Source of the DNA: Dyadobacter sp. MSC1_007 | Lineage (GTDB): Bacteria; Bacteroidota; Bacteroidia; Cytophagales; Spirosomataceae | Direction: 5' to 3' | Assembly (NCBI RefSeq): GCF_023667495.1 | Contig: NZ_JAMOZL010000006.1 | Span: forward strand, 62,001 to 126,000 | DNA: 64,000 nt | In this document: one piece after another, positions 17,016 to 27,263 of the stretch | How the letters are laid out: each line of letters starts with the position of its first letter | Numbering within the stretch: position 1 is the first letter of the stretch | Position numbers and translations under genes: made by a program | Notes under the pieces: generated by a model | Seen by the model: the letters and a program-made list of their open reading frames with translations, nothing else | What the model was told of the DNA's origin: nothing | Database searches by the model: none

Positions 17016-20000
17016 ATGGTTATGAACGATAATTCCATCCATCCGCTCGAACGCAATGGCACTGCGCAGCGGGAGCGGCTATTGAAAGCTCTTATTCCGG
17101 GCCAGTTGGTACTGGATAGCCGGAATATGGCCGACTTGCTCGCCTTCGCAGGCACTTACGCAAAGCAGGTCCGGTACTGGAATGAAAACGACCAACCCGA
17201 CGGCGACTGGGCGTGTTTCTGGAAGAATGACGCAACCCCACTGCTCGCAATCGTTGCTGCCACTGACCTGAACGAATACCGCGTGCGCTACCGGAATGCG
17301 GAGCTGGCATTCATCCGGGAATGCAAGGCGGAAAAACGGGCAGAGGAAAAGACAACTTGCGAAAAAGCATCAGGGAAATACCTTCCGTATCTGGTGACAG
17401 AGATATTTGGTTTGGCAATGAAGATCCAGGAGATTTGCGAATCGTTGCCCGCTACACACCCGCTGAAAACGGAGGTATGCGCATTGATCCGTGAGAAGCT
17501 GGCATTCAATGGCGTGCTCAATTCGGGCACACCTCTTGAAAAATTAATTCAATACCATAAAACAGCCAACGAGGGGACTGTTCCCAAGCCGGCCGATGAG
17601 TTGATCGAACGCTACCAGGTTTTCTTCGGGGATTCACCGTGCCGGAAAGCCTGGGGACTTACTCCCGATGATTTTAACTGCATTGATTTCCATCCCGATC
17701 TCGATGCCCAGGACCGCGACGCGCTCTGGCAATTGTTCCTGCGGTTTTTCAAGATATTGTCCATCATTGTTGCCAAAGCCCAAAAGGTGTTTCAGCAGGC
17801 ATTGAATGGCCGCAGCGACCATCCGCCGCATATTGCGCTATTCCTTGCATTTGCATTGCTTTTCCGCCGCTATCATCAGTCGGATATGAATGCGATGACC
17901 GACCGGCACCTTACCTTTTACTACCGCGATATTCTGCGTTTGCAGGAACGGGAGGCCATTCCCGACCGTGTGCATATTGTTTTCGAACTGGCCCGGAATG
18001 CCGAAGCCCATCGTTTGCAGAAGGATACCTTGCTGTTAGGAGGTAAGGATTCGAAAGGATTGGACCTGCTGTATGCCCTTACCGACGAGTTGGTGGTCAA
18101 CAAGGCGGCGCTGGTGGAAAAGCAAAGTTTATATTTTTTCAAAACCAAAGGCGGCGTTATCCCGATCGCATTGCTGGCGGCTGACAAGAAAGATGGTTTG
18201 GATATTCCCTATGAGAAAGGGCGCAAAGCGTGGCACCCGCTTTCGGGCAAAAACCTGTTTACAAAACTCGCTGTCAAAGAGCGGCTTCTGAGCAGGCTGG
18301 TAAAAGGCGAAAGTGCCCGGAAAATGGTGGATGAAACCATCAGGACGTTCGAACGCATTGTCGCCAATCCAGGTCTCATTATATCGACCCCGGAACTCTG
18401 GCTGGCGAAGGGTGGCGAGCGGCGGATCATCATTACCATTGGAGGTTGCGATGATCCGGATATCCTTTCGCATTTCTACACCGAAATCAGTACCACCGAC
18501 GGTCTTTTGAAACTAGAAAATGAACCGGTGCCGCATTTTGATTTTGATATCACTGAAACATCTTCAAGATACCATAGTGAAGCAGGCCAACCCATTGTTT
18601 GGCAAATTAGTATTCCCGATTCTGAGGCTGGAATAGCACCGCTTCCCGAGCAGGCCGGTCCGCAGCCCGGGCGACAGCCATTTGTCAGGTTATGTCTCCG
18701 GGATCGTGAAGATTATGCCAAACCCTCGGCAGCATCTTTTTCCGGAATTCATATCAAAACATCCAATAATGGCCTCCGCAACGTCGCATTGCAGCTTGGT
18801 GCGACACAATACCTGCCATCTTCGGAAATACCGCTGATAGGTTCCACCACCGACCAGGAATATTCATTCTATGCCAGCGTGCCGGAGATTTCACTTAAAA
18901 CTTTCAAAGATGAAAAGCATTTGTCGCTCAATGGCCCCGGCGGTGTGTCCGATAATGAAGCTGGCGCGCACCGGCGGGAGGTGATTAAGTTTGGGAAGAT
19001 GGAGTTTTTGCAAAGAAAGACACTAAATACGCCCGAGGAGGCTGGCGACCTGTTCTATTCGCCCGTGTCGCGATTTTCATTCCTGAAATTACCGGTTACC
19101 ATTCCTGCCTCCGACAATGAGAGAAAGCCTGTTACGATCTATAAGATACCCGGAGAAAGCTTCTCGATATCCTACCGGTCCGAAGGCGTCGATCTCAGGG
19201 CAAGGGACTCGAAAATCCACCGCTTGTATCACCATGATTTTTTGGGAGGATATGCGCCTGCACAGCGCAATGTATTTGTAATCGGTCACCCTATGCCCGA
19301 ACCTGACCCTACCATTGTCACTGACGAGCGGAGGGGCAGCGCAGCGAGGGGAGACAAAAAGCGCAATGCCGATGGCAATCTCCGGCTCGGTTTCGAAAAC
19401 CTGGAACCGGGGCAGACGTTGTCCATTCTTTTCCATTTCGCCGAAGGTACCGGCAACCCCGATCATATCGCGCCTGAGGAAATTGTGTGGTCGTATCTCC
19501 GTGATAATGAATGGATCAGGATCCCTGCCCATTTCATACTTTCTGATGAAACACTTGGGCTGAAACAAACGGGCATTGTGAGGTTGCAGGTACCGTCCGA
19601 TATTCATAATGGAAATACATTGTCATGGGGCCTCGACAACCGGACTGATCTGTACTGGCTCATGGCATCGGCCAGCGAGGAACCCGCGCAGAATGTCTTT
19701 GTAGACGCATTACCGATGCTCGCAGACATTTATGTACAGGCAGCGACAGCAGTTTTCCAGAACAACAGCGGTAACGACCTGGTGCATCTGGAAAAAGGTT
19801 TGCCGGAAGAATCGATCACCCAGCTCCGGTTTCGCGACCCGGCGATTTCACTAGTCCAACAGCCATTCAAATCCTTCGATGGCCGGTATTCGGAAGCAGG
19901 CGGCCAGGCTTACCGGCGCATCCATGAGCGGTTGCGACATAAGCAGCGGGCGGTGACGGTTTGGGATTATGAACGCATCACACTTGAAAAATTCCCTAAG

Positions 20001-20699
20001 ATAGCCATTGCCAAATGCCTCCCGCATACGCGTGACACGGATATGCGCAGGCCGGGATATGTGACCATGGGCGTGATCCCGTACCCGGAAAATATGATCG
20101 GCGACCGGATTTATTACCCAACGTTCAATGCGGGTGAGCTGGAAACCTTTGAAAGGTATGTGAACAGGCATAACACCTTCTTTGTGAGCGGACTAGGCGG
20201 TGGCGTAGTGTGTTGCTGCGCTGATGGTGACGACGGCTGCGGATGCCATGGAGATGGTACGCTGCTTGTCCGTAATGCGATTTTCGAACCGGTAAGGCTG
20301 CATGTATGCGTGCGGTTCAGGGCGGGTAGGGAGATTGCCTATTACAAAAAGCGGCTCAACGAAGATTTGAAGGCGTTCCTGGCACCCTGGGCGACGGATT
20401 CGGAGCGGCCGATACTTTTCGGGGCAAGGATTGAGACCATGGAGTTGCTGCGGTTTCTGGAAAACCTGGATTATGTGGACGCGATCATGGATTTGAAAAT
20501 CAAACATTTCCCGGGCCGGCAAATCTCTGAAATCGCAGAGGCAACGGTTGATTTTGAGGAAGTTGATATCATCGAACCCTTCACATCGCGGTCCGTACTC
20601 ACTACTTACCTGGATATGCTCAACGAGAACAATCCCAATGTGACCGACCATGATATTCAGGTCATTGAGGACGGCGCTTGTTGCGCGGGCTGTAATTAA
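17016..20699 (+). CDS. Large baseplate protein (Pvc11-like, baseplate J type)
   Basis: A 1227-residue protein. Its size, position after gp25, and C-terminal region match large eCIS baseplate wedge proteins related to phage gpJ/gp6. That region includes QRAVTVWDYERITLEKFPKIA, LVRNAIFEPVRLHVCVRF and YYKKRLNEDLKAFLAPWAT. A cluster C1066-C1068, C1074, C1076, H1077 lies in an Asp/Gly-rich loop, and the protein ends in a CCAGC motif (1222-1226). These Cys/His groups suggest bound metal or disulfides. The start could also be ATG 17022. It precedes the next baseplate gene by 14 bases. Confidence 0.88.
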   Translation: MVMNDNSIHPLERNGTAQRERLLKALIPGQLVLDSRNMADLLAFAGTYAKQVRYWNENDQPDGDWACFWKNDATPLLAIVAATDLNEYRVRYRNAELAFIRECKAEKRAEEKTTCEKASGKYLPYLVTEIFGLAMKIQEICESLPATHPLKTEVCALIREKLAFNGVLNSGTPLEKLIQYHKTANEGTVPKPADELIERYQVFFGDSPCRKAWGLTPDDFNCIDFHPDLDAQDRDALWQLFLRFFKILSIIVAKAQKVFQQALNGRSDHPPHIALFLAFALLFRRYHQSDMNAMTDRHLTFYYRDILRLQEREAIPDRVHIVFELARNAEAHRLQKDTLLLGGKDSKGLDLLYALTDELVVNKAALVEKQSLYFFKTKGGVIPIALLAADKKDGLDIPYEKGRKAWHPLSGKNLFTKLAVKERLLSRLVKGESARKMVDETIRTFERIVANPGLIISTPELWLAKGGERRIIITIGGCDDPDILSHFYTEISTTDGLLKLENEPVPHFDFDITETSSRYHSEAGQPIVWQISIPDSEAGIAPLPEQAGPQPGRQPFVRLCLRDREDYAKPSAASFSGIHIKTSNNGLRNVALQLGATQYLPSSEIPLIGSTTDQEYSFYASVPEISLKTFKDEKHLSLNGPGGVSDNEAGAHRREVIKFGKMEFLQRKTLNTPEEAGDLFYSPVSRFSFLKLPVTIPASDNERKPVTIYKIPGESFSISYRSEGVDLRARDSKIHRLYHHDFLGGYAPAQRNVFVIGHPMPEPDPTIVTDERRGSAARGDKKRNADGNLRLGFENLEPGQTLSILFHFAEGTGNPDHIAPEEIVWSYLRDNEWIRIPAHFILSDETLGLKQTGIVRLQVPSDIHNGNTLSWGLDNRTDLYWLMASASEEPAQNVFVDALPMLADIYVQAATAVFQNNSGNDLVHLEKGLPEESITQLRFRDPAISLVQQPFKSFDGRYSEAGGQAYRRIHERLRHKQRAVTVWDYERITLEKFPKIAIAKCLPHTRDTDMRRPGYVTMGVIPYPENMIGDRIYYPTFNAGELETFERYVNRHNTFFVSGLGGGVVCCCADGDDGCGCHGDGTLLVRNAIFEPVRLHVCVRFRAGREIAYYKKRLNEDLKAFLAPWATDSERPILFGARIETMELLRFLENLDYVDAIMDLKIKHFPGRQISEIAEATVDFEEVDIIEPFTSRSVLTTYLDMLNENNPNVTDHDIQVIEDGACCAGCN

Positions 20700-20713
20700 A
20701 ACGAATCAAAAAC

Positions 20714-23700
20714 ATGGCTACTAATTCTCTGACGATACCCCGGAAACTTGTTAATCCGCCTTCCATGGACTATGGCCTGCTCCGGCGGGAAGGGCTGCGA
20801 CACCTCGAACGGCTCGGTTCTTCGATCTGGACGGACTTTAACAGCCACGACCCGGGCGTAACCATGCTCGAAGTGCTGTGCTATGCCCTTACAGACCTCG
20901 GCTATCGCACGCAATTACCGGCCGCAGACTTGTTTGTCCCCGCCGATGCAAAACGCAAACCTTTTTTCACAGCCGCTGAAATCCTGCCGAATGCACCCGT
21001 AACCGCATTGGATTTCCGGAAGCTTCTAATCGACATCGATGGCATTAAAAATGCCTGGCTGGAAGCGTTCAAAGGCCGTAACCCGGTTTTTCAATATGAC
21101 CTGAATAATGCTGCGCCAGTCGACCTGGTGACTGTTCCGGGCTTTGCCGAATATCTATCCGCTTTCACGGATGCTGCGCCTGCAACGATCAATATCGGCT
21201 TCTCAGCGAATGCGAAGACACTATGGACGGACATCGAACTGGCTGTAAAGGCAAAGGCGACGAAAAAGGTGATCCGGGAGTTGGCTGATAAATTTTATGC
21301 GAATTGTTGTATTGATAATGTCACCGGCAATGCGCCTGGTTCTGCGAGTACTTATGCAAAAGCATTGGTCTTATATTTGATAGAAAACCGCTTCGCAGAG
21401 ATCAGGGCTGGTCTTTTGTCTGACATGAATAGTGAAGATTCCGACATTCAGCAAAAAGCATTTGCATTGCTCGGTACAATCGGCAGCCTTAGGAAGGCTT
21501 TGGCAGCATTTAAAGAAACGGGCGATAAAACAGAGGTCGACGCCATATATGCAGAGCTCGCGACGAACACTGTGCTGATCGATAAAATCATAGCTGAATT
21601 TGCAAGTTCGCTCATTTTGCGGGAAAGGTTGGTTATTCAGCCGGTAGGTGAAACAGAGGCGAAATACCCTGTTTTCAAGCCCCAAGGAATTTACAAGATT
21701 TATTTGCAGCTCGAAGAAGGCCGTGAAACCGACCGTGATCAGATACAGCGTGAGGCAATGCGTCGTTTGCACGCGAACCGCGCATTGTGTGAGGATTTTG
21801 CAGGAATTAAAATCATTGAAAATGTGTCGGTGGGCGTACAAACGACCCTTGACATCGCTACGGACGCCGATGTGATCCAGGTTTTCGCGGAAGTACTTTT
21901 TGCGATCGAATCGTTTCTTTCTCCGGCTGTCAGGATGTACAGTTTGCAGGAAATGATGGACCGGTATGCACGCTTCTCATTTAGCACTCAAAATCTCACA
22001 GATCTGAGTGAAGCAGGCGTGCCGGATAACCTGATACTGGCCTTGGAGCCGTTGATCGGGCAGGTTTATTGGGGTAAAACTCAATGGGAAAGCGCTGTCA
22101 AAGCTGCGATTGGAGCGGAGGCGGCGTCGGATTACGAGTCGTTGCTGTTCCATTATCTCGAAAAAAGATATGAATCGCATGCCGTTTTTCAAGGGCCGTT
22201 GCTCGTGCACGGCTTTATCGACGACGCCGAACTCGAAGCCGCAGCATGGCGCAGGACGGTTTACCGGTCCGACCTTTTTCAGGTGATATCCAAAGTGCAG
22301 GATGTGCTGAAGGTAAAGGAGTTAAAAGTTAAAAAATGCCCGACCGATGACGAAAACCCAGGCACGGTGGAGGGCGAATGGTGCCTTTCGTTCGACTGTG
22401 AATGCCAGCCTACATTAGAGCTGGACTTTCTGACCGGCTCGCGGGATAGTTGTTCTGTTTTTCGGTTTACCAAAGGCGGTAACCCCGTCGTGTTGACAGA
22501 TTCGATGCAATATGAGGTGTTCGACAGGATCATCCGCTTGCGGGCGATGTATGCGAAAGTCGAGCGGACTGGCAGAAGCGATCTGGCCATCCCTACCGGC
22601 ACCTTGCGCGACGATCTGGCGGAATATACAAGCATTCAGGAAGAGTTTCCGAGGACTTATCACGTCGGCCGGGAGGGCATAGCGCGAACAGCAACACCTC
22701 TCAGAAAGGCCCAGGTTAAGCAAATGAAGGGTTATCTGATGTTTTTTGACCAAATCCTGGCTAATTACCTTCGCCAGCTCGAGCAGGTACGCGAGTTACT
22801 CGCATTGGATGGCGATCTGGGACAACCTGCGCTTTACCAGCCGCTTTATGACGTACCCAACGTAAAACCGTTGCTCAATGACATTGGCTTAACCGACGAT
22901 TGGGAAACTTTCATCAACAATCCCGATAATGCATATATCCAGGCACTGAAAAGTCTGACAGAAGGCAGTGACGTAACACAGAAGCTGCGCAAAAATCAGA
23001 TTCTTGACCATTTACTGGCCCGTTTTGGAGAACAATTCAATGATTATGTCCTCGAACTTTTCCGGATCGAGCGGCCTGTGGATGACATCACCGACGATAC
23101 AGGCGAAATCGGCGACTGGACTGAAGATAAGCAGCGTTTCCTGAAAAACCTACCCTTACTGGGCATCCAGCGCGGAAGAGGCTTCAACTATCGCCCGGAG
23201 CCGGAGGATGACAACCGGCACTTCTGGGATTCGGACAATGTGGAGGGGTTCAAAAGGCGGGTTATGGCGCAACTAGGCGTTGCCGACTGGTCACGCAGGA
23301 CGATTTCGAGCTCTCCGCAGTTCAATATCGAGGTCAGGACAGAAATGTTCGAAAAAACGAAACGTTACCGTTTTGGGGTAAGGCCGGAGGAAGGGGAAGT
23401 GTTACTTTTCAGTAAGGTAAATTATAATCAGGCCGCCGCGGCGCAAAAAGCGGGCAATGCATTTCTCAATAAATCGGCTTATGCGGAGCTGTACGATATT
23501 TTCGATAATGACAGGGGACTTTGGTTTGTCGGTTTCTGGCAGGAAAATGTGGGCGCGGAGCGTAATATGGACAATGCCTGGCTTATTTCTGAACCTTTCA
23601 GGGAACATGAGGAAGCGCGGAGGCGACTTGCAGAAATTCTCAAACTTGTAAACCGGGAACGCCAGAATGATAGTTTTCATGTAGTGGAGCACATTTTGCT

Positions 23701-24037
23701 GCGCCCGGCCGACGAGTTTTACCATGTATTGAAACCCGCACAGGACGCGACGCTGCCTGATGCGGCGGATGCCTATTCTTTCCGCATGACAATATTGGTG
23801 CCTTCCTGGGGCGATCGGTTCAATGACGCGGTAAGGTTTCGCCAGTTTGAACAGCTCGTCCGCAGCGAATTGCCTGTGCACACCTCGCCCTGGTTTGTAA
23901 GGCTCGACCGCAACCAGATGCTCGATTTTGAAGGTAAATATTACCAATGGCTCTCGGAAATAACGAGGGCCGAACCAGACGCATTCGACCTAAGGAAAGC
24001 GGCTAACGACCTGATCGACCTTTTGAACCAATATTAA
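20714..24037 (+). CDS. Large baseplate protein (Pvc12-like)
   Basis: A 1107-residue protein. The N-terminus (PPSMDYGLLRREGLRHLERL, then SSIWTDFNSHDPGVTMLEVLCYALTD) is a strong match to the opening of baseplate J/Pvc12-type proteins, where DFNSHDPGVTLLE is conserved. The C-terminal part (FHVVEHILLRPADEFYHVL, then RMTILVPSWGDRFND and VHTSPWFVRLD) is also typical of these CIS baseplate proteins. A Cys-rich patch lies near residues 540-562 (KKCPTDDENPG, FDCECQP). With the 17016-20699 product it should form the wedge that holds the spike before firing. Confidence 0.9.
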   Translation: MATNSLTIPRKLVNPPSMDYGLLRREGLRHLERLGSSIWTDFNSHDPGVTMLEVLCYALTDLGYRTQLPAADLFVPADAKRKPFFTAAEILPNAPVTALDFRKLLIDIDGIKNAWLEAFKGRNPVFQYDLNNAAPVDLVTVPGFAEYLSAFTDAAPATINIGFSANAKTLWTDIELAVKAKATKKVIRELADKFYANCCIDNVTGNAPGSASTYAKALVLYLIENRFAEIRAGLLSDMNSEDSDIQQKAFALLGTIGSLRKALAAFKETGDKTEVDAIYAELATNTVLIDKIIAEFASSLILRERLVIQPVGETEAKYPVFKPQGIYKIYLQLEEGRETDRDQIQREAMRRLHANRALCEDFAGIKIIENVSVGVQTTLDIATDADVIQVFAEVLFAIESFLSPAVRMYSLQEMMDRYARFSFSTQNLTDLSEAGVPDNLILALEPLIGQVYWGKTQWESAVKAAIGAEAASDYESLLFHYLEKRYESHAVFQGPLLVHGFIDDAELEAAAWRRTVYRSDLFQVISKVQDVLKVKELKVKKCPTDDENPGTVEGEWCLSFDCECQPTLELDFLTGSRDSCSVFRFTKGGNPVVLTDSMQYEVFDRIIRLRAMYAKVERTGRSDLAIPTGTLRDDLAEYTSIQEEFPRTYHVGREGIARTATPLRKAQVKQMKGYLMFFDQILANYLRQLEQVRELLALDGDLGQPALYQPLYDVPNVKPLLNDIGLTDDWETFINNPDNAYIQALKSLTEGSDVTQKLRKNQILDHLLARFGEQFNDYVLELFRIERPVDDITDDTGEIGDWTEDKQRFLKNLPLLGIQRGRGFNYRPEPEDDNRHFWDSDNVEGFKRRVMAQLGVADWSRRTISSSPQFNIEVRTEMFEKTKRYRFGVRPEEGEVLLFSKVNYNQAAAAQKAGNAFLNKSAYAELYDIFDNDRGLWFVGFWQENVGAERNMDNAWLISEPFREHEEARRRLAEILKLVNRERQNDSFHVVEHILLRPADEFYHVLKPAQDATLPDAADAYSFRMTILVPSWGDRFNDAVRFRQFEQLVRSELPVHTSPWFVRLDRNQMLDFEGKYYQWLSEITRAEPDAFDLRKAANDLIDLLNQY

Positions 24038-24048
24038 CCATTCGAGCT

Positions 24049-25935
24049 ATGCAAACGCCATCACAATCAGCGGAACAGGTGAATGTGTGTATCCACGGCC
24101 ACGGCATCGTGTGCGGGCTTACCGCGCAGGTAGGGGAGAACTGCGACGTCATCATCGGTGCAGGAAGCGCGATTGCCGCAGACGGTCGGCTGGTACAGGT
24201 CCATTCGCAGCGGTTCCGGTATTACCTCAAACAACCGTCGAAAATCACCCAGCAATATTTTCCGCATCGCGTGGAAACGACCGGACGTATAAACCGCTCC
24301 GTTCTCGAACTGAGCGACAGTAGTCAATATGACGTGCGGACAATGGACCCGCTTAAACCACAAAGTCCGAACGACCTGCCGACGCACGATCTCCTTGCCG
24401 ACAAAATCCTGGTCATTATGGAGTCCCAGGAAGAAAAAAAGCAGTATTTTTTGCTGGTAAGCCCTTCCGAACTTTTGAAAAAAGACCCTGCATTGCTGAA
24501 ACAAGTGGAGCAGCTAGCCAGGGAGGAGATCACAGAGGAGGTACACGGCATATTCAAAAAGCCAAAGGAATCGGTGCGGTATTCCGAGGAGGTGATCGAC
24601 GCCGCATTGCGGCCCAGCCTGCAACTCACGGAAGTAATGGTGCCGCGGTTTGGTTATAAAAAACTGGCGATTATCAGCAACGGGCAGCCGTTTGGGACAG
24701 ATAATTTTCAGAACCCATATTTGCGAATAAATACATTCAGCGATATTTTCTTTGAATACAAAGCTATTCTCGATGACCTGGTCCCTGAGTTTTGCGAAGC
24801 ATTGGAAAAGCTCCATGCTTTGTTTGGCGCGCGGCTCAGCCACAAAGGATCAGCCTATTGGGAAAAATACCGGAAGATACTTGTCCGTAAATGGCAGGTA
24901 TTTCTTGAAGAAGGCGAACATTTATACTACATCCAATATTTCTACGACTGGCTGGTGGACTTGGTGAAAGCTTATGAAGAGCTTCGCGTGCATTTGTCCG
25001 CATTTGGAGGTGAATGTCATTGTGATGGACAAGTGCTTGAACAAGAGCCGGTTACTATTCTCAAATTGGGGCCAATGCTCGGCGCACAATCGAGCTACTT
25101 GCCGGTGCCATTCCGGGATTATTTTAAACCTCCGCTGATCAACGGTCAAAATGAAGAGCGCTGGAACGAGATCCGTTTCTTGCATTGGCGGCTCATGATG
25201 ATGATCTGGACATTCGACCTGCCATTCCTGAAACTCGACGAAAATGTACTCAGGCGGGAGCGCTATCTGGTACCCGCTCAGGAATTTGAAGATTCGACCA
25301 ATTATCTCGAAACGGCCGATTTTGAAACAATACCGATCAAATTCATTCCCGGCCAGACACCAGACACCGATCTTGGGCGCCAGGCGATACCCTACTATTA
25401 TCCGCTCGATGCCGACAGTCCGTTTTCTCTGCACCGTTATTGGAACTACCGGTTCACGCAAATGAAACGGGTGCGGCATTTGCATTCCTACAATGCATTT
25501 AAAAACAGTGATTCCTATGTGTTTTTAAATGAAGGAAACTATCATACCGATGCATTGTACCCGCTGGCCTTCCACTTGCGCGAATATCCATTCCTGCGTG
25601 TAGAAGGGCACATCGGAAAGCTGTTTGACACCAATGAAACCGTTAAAAACTTTGCAGCCCTCATGCAGCGTGACCACGTGGTATTCCGCGTAATAGCGGT
25701 GTCGACGGCGGATGTAAATGATTTTGTGAATAAAAAGCCTGCCAATGCTACGCGACCTCCCGGGCTGGGAATGGAGCACGTGGGCGGTTTGGAACAGGGG
25801 CAGACGCTCGTGCTAGTGTATGCCGAGGCAGACGAGCAGATCGAATTGGCTGAATGCAAGAAGGATTCAGTGCCGGAAATAGCGGGACGCACCATTGTGG
25901 CGGATTTTACAATTCCATTCATTTCCAGACGATAA
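24049..25935 (+). CDS. Uncharacterised baseplate-associated protein in the Pvc13 position
   Basis: A 628-residue protein without signal peptide or membrane segment. The first 60 residues (CIHGHGIVCGLTAQVGENCD, then IIGAGSAIAADGRLVQ) resemble a module found at the start of several phage- and CIS-associated proteins. The rest is mainly helical with aromatic-rich stretches and a short CHC motif near residue 325 (GGECHCDG). It occupies the slot where PVC/Afp clusters encode the tail fibre (Pvc13), but shows none of the repetitive, shaft-like sequence of a fibre. It is therefore more likely a baseplate or cage component. A 6-base gap to the tape-measure gene supports tight co-expression. Confidence 0.72.
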   Translation: MQTPSQSAEQVNVCIHGHGIVCGLTAQVGENCDVIIGAGSAIAADGRLVQVHSQRFRYYLKQPSKITQQYFPHRVETTGRINRSVLELSDSSQYDVRTMDPLKPQSPNDLPTHDLLADKILVIMESQEEKKQYFLLVSPSELLKKDPALLKQVEQLAREEITEEVHGIFKKPKESVRYSEEVIDAALRPSLQLTEVMVPRFGYKKLAIISNGQPFGTDNFQNPYLRINTFSDIFFEYKAILDDLVPEFCEALEKLHALFGARLSHKGSAYWEKYRKILVRKWQVFLEEGEHLYYIQYFYDWLVDLVKAYEELRVHLSAFGGECHCDGQVLEQEPVTILKLGPMLGAQSSYLPVPFRDYFKPPLINGQNEERWNEIRFLHWRLMMMIWTFDLPFLKLDENVLRRERYLVPAQEFEDSTNYLETADFETIPIKFIPGQTPDTDLGRQAIPYYYPLDADSPFSLHRYWNYRFTQMKRVRHLHSYNAFKNSDSYVFLNEGNYHTDALYPLAFHLREYPFLRVEGHIGKLFDTNETVKNFAALMQRDHVVFRVIAVSTADVNDFVNKKPANATRPPGLGMEHVGGLEQGQTLVLVYAEADEQIELAECKKDSVPEIAGRTIVADFTIPFISRR

Positions 25936-25941
25936 CCGGCT

Positions 25942-27222
25942 ATGCACGTCATACAACACCTTCGGATCGAGGCCCAAGCCGCTGACCAACCCTCGGCCCG
26001 CCGCTTGCAGGATGACCTAAGCCGGTGGTGCCGGTCGGAGGTATTCTGGCAGCGCGTTTCGGACAAGTTGGATGAGTTTGTGCCTGATAACAGGGTCTTG
26101 CAGGTCGAAAAGATAGAGATCGACATCGATGCAGCTGACGAAGAATCATTTTTGGAGGCTGTTTTTGAGCAACTGATTGGTGAAGTGGTCCAATCCCTCG
26201 GGCTGGGCACTGTTTCGCGAGTCGAGCATGTTCGGCAGCAAGCGCTTTACTTTCTCACACACGGGTATATGCCCACGCAGGCAGCTGACGCGGACGCTAC
26301 GCATGTAAAGCTGTTTTTGGAAAGCCTCGCTGATGCGGCCGATCCGATTTTTGCAGAAATGTTTGGTGATAGGGTGCCTGAAAATCCGAACATCATCGCG
26401 CGTCTAGTTCAGCATTTGGGGATTCTCCGGGCCCGAATGGTGCTTATGAAGCTCTTTTTGGAAGTTCTGCGCATCGCATTGTCGTTATCCGAAATTGAGC
26501 GTCTACTTAGTCAGTATCTGCTAGCTAATGAGCTGCAAGCCAGAAGTTCACAAGAATTTAAAATCAGATTTTGGCAGAATCTATTTAAAGAAAATACGTC
26601 ACGTTCATTAACTAATGAAACAGAACTCACGGAAGCACTAAACCGCATATCGAGTAGTGAAAATGGTTTTGAAAGGAGTCATACGGCAGATAATGAGCCG
26701 GTTAATGTCGATAGTCAGGCAGTATTTTATATTAAAAACGCAGGGTTTGTCTTACTAGCGCCATTCCTTCCACAGCTATTCAAGGCATTGCAATGGACTA
26801 CGAGAAATGACTGGACTGACGATGAAAAGGCGCATCTGGCGGTGAGGCTCATAGGCCATATTTGCAGCGGTACCGACGAGGATTGGGAGTACAATTGGGT
26901 TTTGGCCAAAATACTTTGCGGGCTGTCTCCCGAAACGGTGATCAACCAGGAGCAGCCATTGGATAAAGCAGCGATTGATTTGTCGGTGCAAATGGTAGAA
27001 GCTGCTATTGATCAATGGAAAGTGCTTAAAACGATGTCCGCGGATGGCCTTCGTGAAATGTTCCTGCTCCGGGACGGCAAACTCAGCCGCGACGGAGAAG
27101 GTACGGGCTGGCGCTTGCAGGTCGAGAAAAAAGCGCAAGACGTGTTGCTCGAACGGATTCCCTGGGGCTTCTCAGTGATCAGGCTTCCGTGGATGCGGGA
27201 TATGTTATTTGTAGAATGGTAA
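25942..27222 (+). CDS. CIS tape-measure protein (Pvc14-like)
   Basis: A 426-residue protein. The N-terminus (VIQHLRIEAQAADQPSARRL, VEKIEIDIDA) and the C-terminus match the contractile injection system tape-measure family: IKNAGFVLLAPFLPQLFKAL, then LAKILCGLSPE, LREMFLLRDGKLSRD and the ending VIRLPWMRDMLFVEW. The family sets tube length during assembly. This copy is short. Its middle, roughly residues 110-245, is the only part available as a ruler and is AT-richer by eye than the flanks. The product is likely removed from, or remains in, the tube when cargo is loaded. Confidence 0.92.
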   Translation: MHVIQHLRIEAQAADQPSARRLQDDLSRWCRSEVFWQRVSDKLDEFVPDNRVLQVEKIEIDIDAADEESFLEAVFEQLIGEVVQSLGLGTVSRVEHVRQQALYFLTHGYMPTQAADADATHVKLFLESLADAADPIFAEMFGDRVPENPNIIARLVQHLGILRARMVLMKLFLEVLRIALSLSEIERLLSQYLLANELQARSSQEFKIRFWQNLFKENTSRSLTNETELTEALNRISSSENGFERSHTADNEPVNVDSQAVFYIKNAGFVLLAPFLPQLFKALQWTTRNDWTDDEKAHLAVRLIGHICSGTDEDWEYNWVLAKILCGLSPETVINQEQPLDKAAIDLSVQMVEAAIDQWKVLKTMSADGLREMFLLRDGKLSRDGEGTGWRLQVEKKAQDVLLERIPWGFSVIRLPWMRDMLFVEW

Positions 27223-27263
27223 ATTAAAGTAAACTGGTGATCAACTAAAAATTAACCGAAACC

